Shown in pieces: positions 7,700 to 15,230 of a DNA stretch of 64,000 bases; position 1 is the first letter of the stretch, and every line of letters begins with the position of its first letter. The notes under the pieces are model-generated. The model saw only the letters and a program-made list of their open reading frames with translations, made no database searches and had not been told where the DNA came from. Source of the stretch: Roseinatronobacter monicus (GTDB lineage: Bacteria > Pseudomonadota > Alphaproteobacteria > Rhodobacterales > Rhodobacteraceae); assembly GCF_006716865.1 (NCBI RefSeq), contig NZ_VFPT01000004.1, positions 159,840 through 223,839 on the forward strand, read 5' to 3'. Both the position numbers and the translations under genes were made by a program.

Positions 7700-9910
7700 T
7701 CAGTTCAGATCAATGATTTTGCCGTTGATCTGGACATGGCCAGAGGCGGCAAAGTTGAACTTGGTGCCGATGATCGTGACATTGCCGTCGCTATCCATCA
7801 CGAACTTGGATTTGCCGACGTTGATGATGAACTCCTTGCCGACATGCACGGTCATCGTGTGGCCCACACTGGTGTTCTTGTAGGCGCCGATCTGCTCGGT
7901 GCGCGCAAGGCCGATGGTGTCCGAGACGAGCTTCTCGACCATGGTTGTCTTGATGCCCGACATCGGCATGACCGAAGACAGCAGGGATCCAAGGGTCGAC
8001 CCGGCAGAGCTTTGCGCCGCCCCGGCTTCGCGCCGGTTCCCGCCCGCCCCGGAGAATCCGGCATTGCCGCCCAGCGTGGCGACTTCGGCGGCGGCCCCTG
8101 CTGCGGCCAGAGCCCCGACGAACTTCGAGATGATCGGATTACCGACCGCTTCTGACCCAGCCAATGCGTCCTGACCACCGGCCGCCGCCACCGCGCCCAG
8201 CAGGCCGAACAGGCCCAGGGGGCCGCCGCCGACCGACAGGTTCATACTGCCGCCGATCTTCTCCTGATGATTGCTTCCTACTTCGATGGCTTTATTGCTG
8301 CCGACGCTTTCGATCTGATCATTGTCGATACGTTTCATTCGGTTGTTGAGAACCTTCAGCGTCTGGTCTTTTTGCGCGTGCAGGGCGATGTTTTCGCGCC
8401 CGGCCTCATCCTCGAAGCTGAGCTCGTTGAATCCGCTGCCTTTATGGGTATCGGAGCGGATCACCATTTTGGTCTTGTGTTCGGGCAGTTTGTAAGGAGG
8501 GCGGTTGCGGGCGTTGTAGGTACGGCCGGTGATGATGGGTTGGTCGGCATCCCCGTCGAAGAAATCCACGATGACTTCCTGGCCAATGCGCGGGATGGCC
8601 ATATGGCCCCAGCCGCCTCCGCCCCAGTTCTGGCTGACGCGGATCCAGCAGCTGGAGTGCTCGTCGGCAGGTGTGTGGCGATTCCATTCGAATTGGACCT
8701 TCACGCGGCCAAAATTGTCACAATAAATCTCTTCTCCGGGGGGGCCGGTGACCACGGCCATTTGCGGCCCGTCCACCACCGGTTTGCGCGGCACTGCGGG
8801 GCGATAGGGCAGATGTCCGGGCTTGGTGACGAAGCTGGCGGAATAGGTCGTGGGCGCGTCGCCTGCGTCTTCTTCCAGCGCGGCGGATTGCTGGCCCGAA
8901 TGCGACACGGCCAGCAGCCGGTGGCGGCTATTGGCGCGCGGGTCAGTATGGGCGGCCAGCGTCATCTGGAAGGCTGCGTTCAAATGCAGGCAATTCGTCT
9001 CACCCGCGCCAGTGGTGGCATCGACCCGCTCAGCCTCGATCCTGTGGCGGGTGAAGCGGTTGCCCACGCTGGCGGGGTCTTTGTAGCGGCCCGGATAGGC
9101 GAAATGCTCGTAGCGCCCTTTCAGCCCGTCCAGCCGCTCGCCCACGGCCAGCGTGCCCATCCCGGCGGGGGGGTTGTGGAACGTGTAATCCTCCATCGCA
9201 TAATGCGAGGCGCGCAGCCGCTCGGTCTGACTGAAGCGGCTGACCCAGACCCCGCGCGACTGCCCGCCGGGATTGGCATTATAGGCCAGCACCGGATCGG
9301 CGATCATCGGCATGGCCAGCGGCGCATCGGTCACGATCAGCTTATGGCCGTCGGGCGAATGGGCGAAGGCGTAGAAAATCCCTTCCTCGGCCAGAATGCG
9401 CTCCAGGAACGCGCGGTTGGTCTCGCCCGCCTGGGTCAGATATTCGCGCGGCAGATAGGTCTCAGCCAGCCGCCAATCCACATCCGTGACGCCCTGTTCG
9501 GACAGCAATTGCGCGGCCACTTCGGGCACGGTCATATCCTGCCAGATGCGCCAATCCGAGCCATGATCGAGCCGCGACAGGCTCGGGCGCAGCACCAGCG
9601 TATAAAAGGTGCGCCGGTACCCGCTATCGCCGCGCATGGCATCTGTGACAATCCCGTGGAAATGACGCGGGGCCTGGTATTTGCTATACAATCCCAGACA
9701 GGCCGGCGCATCCAGCAGGGCTGCCAGATCGATATCAGGGTCCAATGAGGCCAGATCCACAACGATCTCGAAGGGCGTGTTGATCGCCTCTTGCACCGAG
9801 AACCCCACAACCGTGAACCGCCCCGCCGCCGCTTCAAACCCGAAGGCCAGATCCTGATCCTGATCCAGAAACCGCTGCGCAAGGCTGGAAAGCTGCTCAA
9901 ATAAGCTCAT
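7700..9910 (-). CDS. vgrG: VgrG spike protein (TssI)
   Basis: 736 residues. Residues 1-390 are the gp27-like base. The OB-fold follows with FGRVKVQFEW (400-409) and SCWIRVSQNW (420-429), then the family hallmark GGGGWG (430-435) and the gp5-like stretch with IGQEVIVDF. Repeated beta-helix units follow from about 480 to 555 and again from 656 to 736. Between them, about 560-655, sits an Ala/Gly-rich hydrophobic insertion that is unusual for the needle. The protein trimerises to form the puncturing tip. It is encoded at the head of an effector cassette in the same operon, 10 bp upstream of the PAAR-like gene. Confidence 0.95.
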   Translation of the reverse strand: MSLFEQLSSLAQRFLDQDQDLAFGFEAAAGRFTVVGFSVQEAINTPFEIVVDLASLDPDIDLAALLDAPACLGLYSKYQAPRHFHGIVTDAMRGDSGYRRTFYTLVLRPSLSRLDHGSDWRIWQDMTVPEVAAQLLSEQGVTDVDWRLAETYLPREYLTQAGETNRAFLERILAEEGIFYAFAHSPDGHKLIVTDAPLAMPMIADPVLAYNANPGGQSRGVWVSRFSQTERLRASHYAMEDYTFHNPPAGMGTLAVGERLDGLKGRYEHFAYPGRYKDPASVGNRFTRHRIEAERVDATTGAGETNCLHLNAAFQMTLAAHTDPRANSRHRLLAVSHSGQQSAALEEDAGDAPTTYSASFVTKPGHLPYRPAVPRKPVVDGPQMAVVTGPPGEEIYCDNFGRVKVQFEWNRHTPADEHSSCWIRVSQNWGGGGWGHMAIPRIGQEVIVDFFDGDADQPIITGRTYNARNRPPYKLPEHKTKMVIRSDTHKGSGFNELSFEDEAGRENIALHAQKDQTLKVLNNRMKRIDNDQIESVGSNKAIEVGSNHQEKIGGSMNLSVGGGPLGLFGLLGAVAAAGGQDALAGSEAVGNPIISKFVGALAAAGAAAEVATLGGNAGFSGAGGNRREAGAAQSSAGSTLGSLLSSVMPMSGIKTTMVEKLVSDTIGLARTEQIGAYKNTSVGHTMTVHVGKEFIINVGKSKFVMDSDGNVTIIGTKFNFAASGHVQINGKIIDLN

Positions 9911-9920
9911 GAAATCTCCT

Positions 9921-10358
9921 CTATGCTGTCAATTTTAGCCGTCCGCGCCATCTGGGCTGACGAGTAATCAGGGGGCTCTGCAAAGGCCAGTGCCAGGCCG
10001 GAAGCGCCCGCACCTTCAGGCGCCATTTACGGTCCGCCGGAAATTGGAATTCCAACGCATGATCCTGTGTCACCGAGGCAGAAATTTTCGGCGGCGTCCC
10101 GGCGAGGGGCTGTGAAATGTCAATCTGCTCTTGCAGCCTGCTCTCACCAATCAATAACAGGCTCAGCTGCTCTTCGTGCAACACACCATGGGTGACGAAG
10201 GCCAGATATTCCTGCGCGTTGCCCAGCTGCCAAACTTGGTCGATGTAGCGTCCCGTTATGGGCAGATCGATGGCGGTCATCGTGCTGCGCAGGATCGCGG
10301 GCGTATCCTCATCCCCATCTGACTGATCCAGCCAGAAATTCGGCGTAACATCGCGCAT
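9921..10358 (-). CDS. Hypothetical protein upstream of vgrG
   Basis: 145 residues starting at ATG 10358, which overlaps the previous stop by one base (TGATG). It is soluble in appearance and Trp-rich at the C-terminus (AWHWPLQSP, RQPRWRGR). I do not recognise the family. The tight coupling to the 243-residue membrane gene upstream and to vgrG downstream suggests a small effector, immunity or adaptor unit. It could be an immunity partner of the upstream gene. Nothing in the sequence decides between these. Confidence 0.6.
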   Translation of the reverse strand: MRDVTPNFWLDQSDGDEDTPAILRSTMTAIDLPITGRYIDQVWQLGNAQEYLAFVTHGVLHEEQLSLLLIGESRLQEQIDISQPLAGTPPKISASVTQDHALEFQFPADRKWRLKVRALPAWHWPLQSPLITRQPRWRGRLKLTA

Positions 10359-11089
10359 CAAAACATCGCCCCCACGCCAAAGGCCGCGAGAGCTCCGCCC
10401 ACAAACGCCCCGACAGTCACGCAAAGCGGCGCGCCCGGGCCACATAACAGCCCCGCCGCCGCGCCACCGGCGACCCCGCCGCCAATGCCAGCTCCCAAGA
10501 GCGCCCCTTCGCGCAGCGCGGCCTTTCCGGGGGCATCATCCACAACAACAGTATAGACCGAGATCGCCAGAGACACCACAATCACACCGCGACCGATCTG
10601 TGACCAGCGCGCGAGCATGGCGTTGACCTGCGGATTGGCACGACCCGCCGCTGCAACAATCTCGGCATGGACACGCGCCTGCTGTGCGGCATCAAGGCTT
10701 GTGAAGGATGCGCCCCGACCAAACAGGCGTTCACTATACCGCGCCAGCAATGTTTCGCGGGTCAGACCGTTACGCTTCATATATTCGGCCAAAGCCCGCC
10801 CGACAGGCGAGGTGCGCCCGCGCATCAACGACATGACATCATTACGCAGGGCTTGCGCCCGCTGCGCTGCTGCCTGCCAGCTCAATCGCCCTGCGATGGC
10901 GTCTTGCTCCAATGCGCGGGCAAGGCGTGTCACCTCTTGCTGATAAAGCCGCCGGACATGCGCATCGTTGACGGTCATGGCTGCCACGCCTGTGAAATCC
11001 GCACGCAGCGCCTCGATCACCCTGTCAAAGGCGTGGCGGTCATCGCGCGCACAGCTTGTTAAAGGGAGGGCACACCACAGAGATGTCAT
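10358..11089 (-). CDS. Hypothetical membrane protein with glycine-zipper tail
   Basis: 243 residues. Residues 1-150 are helical and polar (Arg/Gln/Ala-rich, with repeated A-x-R-x-x-A spacing). A hydrophobic segment, VIVVSLAISVYTVVV, follows near residue 175. Then comes a long Gly/Ala zipper, GALLGAGIGGGVAGGAAAGL and VGAFVGGALAAFGVG, separated by a short CGPGAPLC loop. The N-terminus contains LTSC, which could be a poor lipobox. Gly-zipper hairpins are common in pore-forming and membrane-inserting proteins, so a membrane-active effector is possible. It overlaps the upstream gene by 4 bp (ATGA) and the downstream gene by 1 bp. No family was recognised. Confidence 0.6.
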   Translation of the reverse strand: MTSLWCALPLTSCARDDRHAFDRVIEALRADFTGVAAMTVNDAHVRRLYQQEVTRLARALEQDAIAGRLSWQAAAQRAQALRNDVMSLMRGRTSPVGRALAEYMKRNGLTRETLLARYSERLFGRGASFTSLDAAQQARVHAEIVAAAGRANPQVNAMLARWSQIGRGVIVVSLAISVYTVVVDDAPGKAALREGALLGAGIGGGVAGGAAAGLLCGPGAPLCVTVGAFVGGALAAFGVGAMF

Positions 11090-11376
11090 TTGCGGCCGCC
11101 TGTACGGTCGCGGTTATCCTGACGTTTGGGACGGAACGGGTTTGAGAAGCGAGCGTAGATGCGGGTTACGTATTTAAGGATATCTTCGGGCAGCCAGTAT
11201 CGGGCGGGGCGGGCGTTGCGTTTGGTGGCGGCTACGGCAAGGGTCTCGGGGCGGGCGGCTTCAACGGGGCTTAACGCCTCGGGCTCGATCAGAGAGAACA
11301 CCCCCTCACGCGCGACCACCGGATCAGGCTTGCGCCGCTCGGGGCTGCGGTCATCTGTGATCTCGAGTTTGAACAT
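11086..11376 (-). CDS. Hypothetical small basic protein downstream of hcp
   Basis: 96 residues from ATG 11376 (MFKLEITDDR). It is rich in Arg, Pro and Glu, with a basic tail (NPFRPKRQDNRDRTGGRK) and no membrane segment. The only hint of fold is the central LPEDILKYVTRIYARF helix. It opens the vgrG transcription unit after a strong hairpin region and overlaps the next gene by ATGA. No family was recognised. Confidence 0.5.
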   Translation of the reverse strand: MFKLEITDDRSPERRKPDPVVAREGVFSLIEPEALSPVEAARPETLAVAATKRNARPARYWLPEDILKYVTRIYARFSNPFRPKRQDNRDRTGGRK

Positions 11377-11450
11377 GGCGCGCTTCCAAATGCAGACGGG
11401 CCCGCAATATCCCATCTGGCAGGGATTGGGGCCGGTTTAAGTAAGATAAT

Positions 11451-11517
11451 CCTTCAGCCCTGCCTGAAATACGGACAGGGCTGAAGGGGTACCCAGCCGC
11501 CCGTGTAATCGGGCGGC
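11451..11517 (-). terminator. Two strong hairpins between hcp and the vgrG unit
   Basis: CCTTCAGCCCTG (11451-11462) pairs perfectly with CAGGGCTGAAGG (11476-11487), a 12-bp stem. GCCGCCCG (11496-11503) pairs with CGGGCGGC (11510-11517), an 8-bp stem. A further imperfect GC-rich hairpin lies at about 11540-11590, directly after the hcp stop. No long T-run follows on the minus strand. The cluster probably attenuates or ends hcp transcripts and would allow hcp to be expressed more highly than the genes behind it. Confidence 0.55.
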
Positions 11518-11595
11518 ACTCGTTACAGACACTTTTGTGCCCCCGAGGCCGCGCAGTTGGGCTGCATGCCCGCGCGTGGCCCCGGGGCTAATGGA

Positions 11596-12111
11596 TCAGG
11601 CCTGGATCGGATTGCGCCAGTCATCAGAGCCGGATGTGCCCGCGACCACATGATCCCACATGATCTTGCGGTAGGTCATCTTGACCTGCACAAGCTGGGT
11701 GTAATCCTTGGAGGTCATGTCCTTGCAATGTGGCATGTCGCAATTGATATCGACGATCAAAGCCTCTTCCAGCGCGGTGGTGAAGAAATGCACCTGCTCG
11801 GATGCCTGGGTGCGGTACCATTTCAGCTCGACCTTGGTGAGCAATTCGCCGGTGACCAGCGCGTTGTACAAAAGCGGCACCGATTTGTTCAGCGTGCAAG
11901 TAAAGGTAAAGGGCTGGTGGATGCGGGTGCCCGTGGGTGAGCCCGACTGCGGGTCGCGCGGTGTGATCACCGCATGTGAGAACGCCTGCACCATGATCTC
12001 GTCTTCATGGCCTGCTTGCCATTCATTGGTGATGGAATCAAATGTGGTCGCCCCTTGGGTGATCAGGCCCTGGGTTTCGCCTTCAATGGTCAGATACGCC
12101 GGCATTGGCAT
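11596..12111 (-). CDS. hcp: Hcp tube protein (TssD)
   Basis: 171 residues from ATG 12111, chosen because AAGGAG lies seven bases upstream. Hcp hallmarks are MPAYLTIEGETQG at the start, then the HAVITPRDPQSGSPTG loop, HQPFTFTCTLNKSVPLLYNAL and a C-terminal YRKIMWDHVVAG. Hexameric rings of this protein stack to form the inner tube inside the TssBC sheath and are secreted with each firing. It has its own long upstream region (12112-12481) and hairpins behind it, which suggests separate, stronger expression. Confidence 0.96.
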   Translation of the reverse strand: MPMPAYLTIEGETQGLITQGATTFDSITNEWQAGHEDEIMVQAFSHAVITPRDPQSGSPTGTRIHQPFTFTCTLNKSVPLLYNALVTGELLTKVELKWYRTQASEQVHFFTTALEEALIVDINCDMPHCKDMTSKDYTQLVQVKMTYRKIMWDHVVAGTSGSDDWRNPIQA

Positions 12112-12281
12112 GGGAAGTCTCCTTATAAACACGCTACATCAGTCGCATCGCGGGTTTGGATGCACGCTGAGCCAAAACGGTCGTGCAGAAGTTTGAGCAA
12201 AATCAACAAAAATCTTCAAAAAAATGCACATCCTGTAAGCGGCTGTAATAAAACGATATTGCAAAACTTTCGACCGCTTGG

Positions 12282-12331
12282 TCGGGCGAAAATCCGCCCG
12301 ATTTTGACCCCTCCGGGCGGATTTCCGCCCG
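12282..12331 (-). promoter_or_regulatory. Tandem GC hairpins in the hcp upstream region
   Basis: TCGGGCG (12282-12288) pairs with CGCCCGA (12295-12301), and CGGGCGGA (12314-12321) pairs with TCCGCCCG (12324-12331). The two stems share the same core sequence. They lie between the tssA stop and hcp. Seen on the minus strand they could end the long tss transcript or form part of the hcp leader. A second copy of nearly the same stem is unusual for a simple terminator. Confidence 0.5.
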
Positions 12332-12340
12332 CAGGTATTA

Positions 12341-12404
12341 TGCTACCCCAAAAAACAGCCCAAAAAGGCGGTAGTTTAGCCATTGAACTATAGGGGGAAT
12401 AGCA
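12341..12404. other. Possible three-way-junction RNA element upstream of hcp
   Basis: TGCTA+CCCC (12341-12349) can pair with GGGG (12394-12397) and, past a two-base bulge, TAGCA (12400-12404). Inside, GCC (12358-12360) pairs with GGC (12367-12369) around an A-run, and TAGTT (12372-12376) pairs with AACTA (12386-12390). The shape is two hairpins on a closing stem. It can form on either strand. It resembles part of a tRNA but lacks a valid anticodon arm. Function unknown. Confidence 0.35.
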
Positions 12405-12417
12405 CGAACACCGCTAG

Positions 12418-12431
12418 GTGATTCGAATCAC
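12418..12431. promoter_or_regulatory. 14-bp perfect palindrome, possible operator
   Basis: GTGATTCGAATCAC is a perfect 14-bp inverted repeat in the non-coding stretch between tssA and hcp, about 50 bp after the tssA stop on the minus strand. Such a palindrome is typical of a dimeric regulator site. No regulator is identified. No other copy was noticed in the window by eye. Confidence 0.35.
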
Positions 12432-12481
12432 TTCTAACAACTCTGCCTGGCGCACACATACCCCCGCCTCACAACAACCTG

Positions 12482-13843
12482 TCACGTTTGTGCCAATTCC
12501 TTAAGCTTTTTGCCGACTTCTGAGGCAAGCTCGCTGTCCCAGCTTGCGAGGGTCGGATCAGACAATACCTCCCCGATCTCGCCAAGCAAAAGTATGGCAT
12601 GATTACGCAAACCAGACTTGGCGAGCTCCATTGCCAGATTCAGCTTGGCCAAAGCGCGGGCACGACCCAAACTCCTCTGCGGCAAGACATCCTCCAATAT
12701 TGCTATCTTGCTCTCGAGGTCAGGCTCTCGCTCAATTTCAGCTTGCGCGACGTGGTTTTCGGGCGAGTCAACGCCAGCTTCAGGCCTTGCTTTGGTTGTG
12801 CTTTCTACTTGCGATGGTCGCAGCCAAGGCATTAACGGTTCGCCTACAACTGGTGTCCCATTGGCCCAGTGAAGCGTCAAAAGCTCCGGCAGCGCGGCGA
12901 GGCGATCACGCGCCGCTTGCGTGATCGCGGCGTCAACTTGCGAGTAGCCCAGGTTTTGGGCCATGCGGGCGGCGAGCTGATGGCCTTCGAACCAGTCAGG
13001 GCTGTTATACAAACGCTCTTCCAATCGCGCCAAGGCGGTATCGCTCGGACGTTCAGCATAGGCGCGGAACTCATCAACGATATTGGCGGGCATTGGCTGT
13101 TGGTCCAGATTACCCGCTTCATTGAGCTGCGGGATGATGCGAAACTCCAACCACGCGGCGTAGCGCCGCATTTCATAGGCCAGCGCGGCGTCAGGCTCGA
13201 AGCGGGTGATGCGCTCGGCCAAGGCACGCAGATCACGCCGCAGCTCGGCACGGCCACGCGCATCAAGATCACGGGTCAGAAGGGTAGGCTGCTCGTGAAC
13301 CGTGACCGGCTTTGCACTCCGTTCGCGTTTCTGGGCGGTGTGGAGTGACGCAAGGAGGTCCTCAAGGGCCGCGACATCATGACCAGAGCTTTTCGCGGCC
13401 TTTGCCAGCAACTGCGCTTCGGTGACAAGGGCTGGGTCCAAGGCACGCTGCGCGGTAAAATTGTGCTCCAATGCGTCGTGAATAGCGGCAAGGATTTCAA
13501 TTGCCCATTGCTGGCGGCGGCGGTTTGCCTTGGGGCCGGTTGGGTGCAAGCCAGGCCAGACCTCTGGCATGAAAGCCCGTCCCAGGCTCTTAATCGCTGT
13601 TATCAGGTCAGCATCCGAGCGGCTCTGCACTGCGACGAAAGCAAGACAGCGGAATGCCTGCAAATGCAGGCAGGCATCCAGAACGGCCTTCACATCTGCA
13701 CGCATCTGCTTCCAGTCGATTGTATCGGCTGCAAGCGTGCCACGTTTCATCAACCCATCTTCCAGGCGCGAGAATGCACCTTCGGGAATGGCGTCTGGGT
13801 CGCCAAAATCACAGGTTTCTAAGAATAACCGTTCAACGCGCAT
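12482..13843 (-). CDS. tssA: TssA baseplate/cap protein
   Basis: 453 residues from ATG 13843 (MRVERLFLETCDFG). The longer frame upstream overlaps the preceding gene too far. It carries an ImpA-type N-terminal region with WPGLHPTGPKANRRRQQW near residue 115, the usual landmark of this family, then a helical middle and a VasJ-like C-terminal part. TssA primes sheath assembly and contacts the membrane complex and baseplate. It overlaps the upstream lipoprotein gene by 11 bp and is the last gene before the hcp intergenic region. Confidence 0.85.
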   Translation of the reverse strand: MRVERLFLETCDFGDPDAIPEGAFSRLEDGLMKRGTLAADTIDWKQMRADVKAVLDACLHLQAFRCLAFVAVQSRSDADLITAIKSLGRAFMPEVWPGLHPTGPKANRRRQQWAIEILAAIHDALEHNFTAQRALDPALVTEAQLLAKAAKSSGHDVAALEDLLASLHTAQKRERSAKPVTVHEQPTLLTRDLDARGRAELRRDLRALAERITRFEPDAALAYEMRRYAAWLEFRIIPQLNEAGNLDQQPMPANIVDEFRAYAERPSDTALARLEERLYNSPDWFEGHQLAARMAQNLGYSQVDAAITQAARDRLAALPELLTLHWANGTPVVGEPLMPWLRPSQVESTTKARPEAGVDSPENHVAQAEIEREPDLESKIAILEDVLPQRSLGRARALAKLNLAMELAKSGLRNHAILLLGEIGEVLSDPTLASWDSELASEVGKKLKELAQT

Positions 13844-15230
13844 TTGACTGTATCCGGATCGGACTTGATTGGGCGGGGTCGATATCAAATGCAATCACCC
13901 TGCGGTCTGCAAAGGCAACCATCACCCGCTTCCCGCTCGGGTCGACATGGATCTCAGAAATGCCGGCGTCAGAATGCACTGCATCGCTCAGATACACCCT
14001 GCGTGAGAGCGACCAGTACTCCACGCGATTGCTGCCTGTACCGAGTATCACCAAATCATGCTTCACAGAGATCGCATGTGCAACGACGCCATGTCCCGGG
14101 GCGCTTCTGGGGAGGAACTGTGCTGGGGCAAGGCGGTCAGGCAAGGTCCAGATGCCAAGACCATTGGTTCCCAATCGCATAGCAAAGCCCCCGTGCGCAC
14201 CCAGGAACTGTGGATCATGTCCGCGAAGTCTCGTTGCGACCGCCAGCCGTAGAGCTTCGCCTGTTGCTGTATCGATGAGCAGCGGTGCGCCCCGCGCAGG
14301 TAGCGCAAGAGCTTGGCTGCCATCAGGAGAAAAAAGCACCTCGCGCGCAGCAAAGGGGAAGGCGGCAACTTGCTGCGCCCCCGAAGTGCAGCAGCGCCGC
14401 AGATGCACTGTGCCATCCTTGGCAGCGGCAAGAACAAACCGACCCGTCGGGTCAATTTCGAGATCAAGAATTGGTCCGTTTGTTGCGAACAGCAAACCAA
14501 AGCCCGAGCCACCCCGCCAAACACGAACCTCGCCTGTATTGGTGCCAAAAATCACCTGGCCGGGTCTTGAACCACGCGCAATCAGGCGAGGCTGCTCATC
14601 TGTCAAGCGCGTCATGTCAACGCGATCGCCCGATCTCAGGTCCCATATTTCCAGCCGCCCCCCTTCGACAGCGGTAGCAATACGGTGCGTTCCCGATAAT
14701 GCTTGAACGTCAAAGGTACGAATCTGCGAAAACGTACTCTGCTGCGGGCGTAATACTACCTGTTGGCTGGTGTTTTCTGTGTTCCACGCCATCAGCGTGC
14801 CTGCATTGGTCACGCCAACGAGGGTGTGTCCTCGCGGACCTGCGGCAATGACCCGGTCAAGCCGTGTTGCAATCGCTTCAAGCGGAAGGGTTGCTTGCGT
14901 GCTGGGAAAAAGACCGCCAGCACCATCGCGTGCAATTGCGTAGCCCATCTCTCCGCCTGGGACAAAGCCAACCCCCGCAAATGCCGTATCGCTAGAAGAA
15001 ACGAGTTCGGCAAAGCGCAGCGCCCGCCGAATCTCGGTCTGCTCGCCTTGTTCAAGGCGCTGGCGTTGGCTTCGGTTCAAGGGATCTTGACGTTCGCGCA
15101 GTGCCGCGATCTCTACTGCAGTGGCCTCGCGCACGTAACTGTGGCGCTCTTGCGGAATGTCTCGTCCGCACCCCGCCGCAGCGATTGCGATCCCGGCAAG
15201 TACAGGCACGAATATGCAATGTCTGATCAC
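13833..15230 (-). CDS. WD40-like lipoprotein inside the T6SS operon
   Basis: 465 residues. The N-terminus is a lipoprotein signal with AAAGC, making Cys21 the likely lipidated residue. The rest is a set of WD40-like repeats: AGTLMAWNTE, GGRLEIWDLRSGDRV, TGEVRVWRGG, DGTVHLRRC, SNRVEYWSLSRRV and DRRVIAFDID. This predicts a periplasmic propeller tethered to a membrane. It overlaps tssM by ATGA and tssA by 11 bp, so it is translationally embedded in the structural operon. It is not one of the thirteen core components. A role as an accessory of the TssJM membrane complex is inferred from position only. Confidence 0.75.
   Translation of the reverse strand: MIRHCIFVPVLAGIAIAAAGCGRDIPQERHSYVREATAVEIAALRERQDPLNRSQRQRLEQGEQTEIRRALRFAELVSSSDTAFAGVGFVPGGEMGYAIARDGAGGLFPSTQATLPLEAIATRLDRVIAAGPRGHTLVGVTNAGTLMAWNTENTSQQVVLRPQQSTFSQIRTFDVQALSGTHRIATAVEGGRLEIWDLRSGDRVDMTRLTDEQPRLIARGSRPGQVIFGTNTGEVRVWRGGSGFGLLFATNGPILDLEIDPTGRFVLAAAKDGTVHLRRCCTSGAQQVAAFPFAAREVLFSPDGSQALALPARGAPLLIDTATGEALRLAVATRLRGHDPQFLGAHGGFAMRLGTNGLGIWTLPDRLAPAQFLPRSAPGHGVVAHAISVKHDLVILGTGSNRVEYWSLSRRVYLSDAVHSDAGISEIHVDPSGKRVMVAFADRRVIAFDIDPAQSSPIRIQSNAR

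Noticed and set aside
8267..9748. A 493-codon open frame on the plus strand
   Set aside because: It is the antisense of vgrG, produced by GC-rich codon use. It has no ribosome-binding site and a low-complexity translation.
12112..12240. A sigma-54 promoter for hcp (TGGCTC...TGCA on the minus strand)
   Set aside because: GG and GC are 10 bases apart instead of 12, so the -24/-12 spacing is wrong.
12341..12440. A tRNA-like sequence (TAGTTCAATGG on the minus strand, and TTCGAATC nearby)
   Set aside because: The D-arm resembles tRNA-Gly, but the D-stem has a mismatch, no anticodon stem forms, and the TTCGAATC lies in a palindrome with A instead of G before TTC. Not a tRNA.
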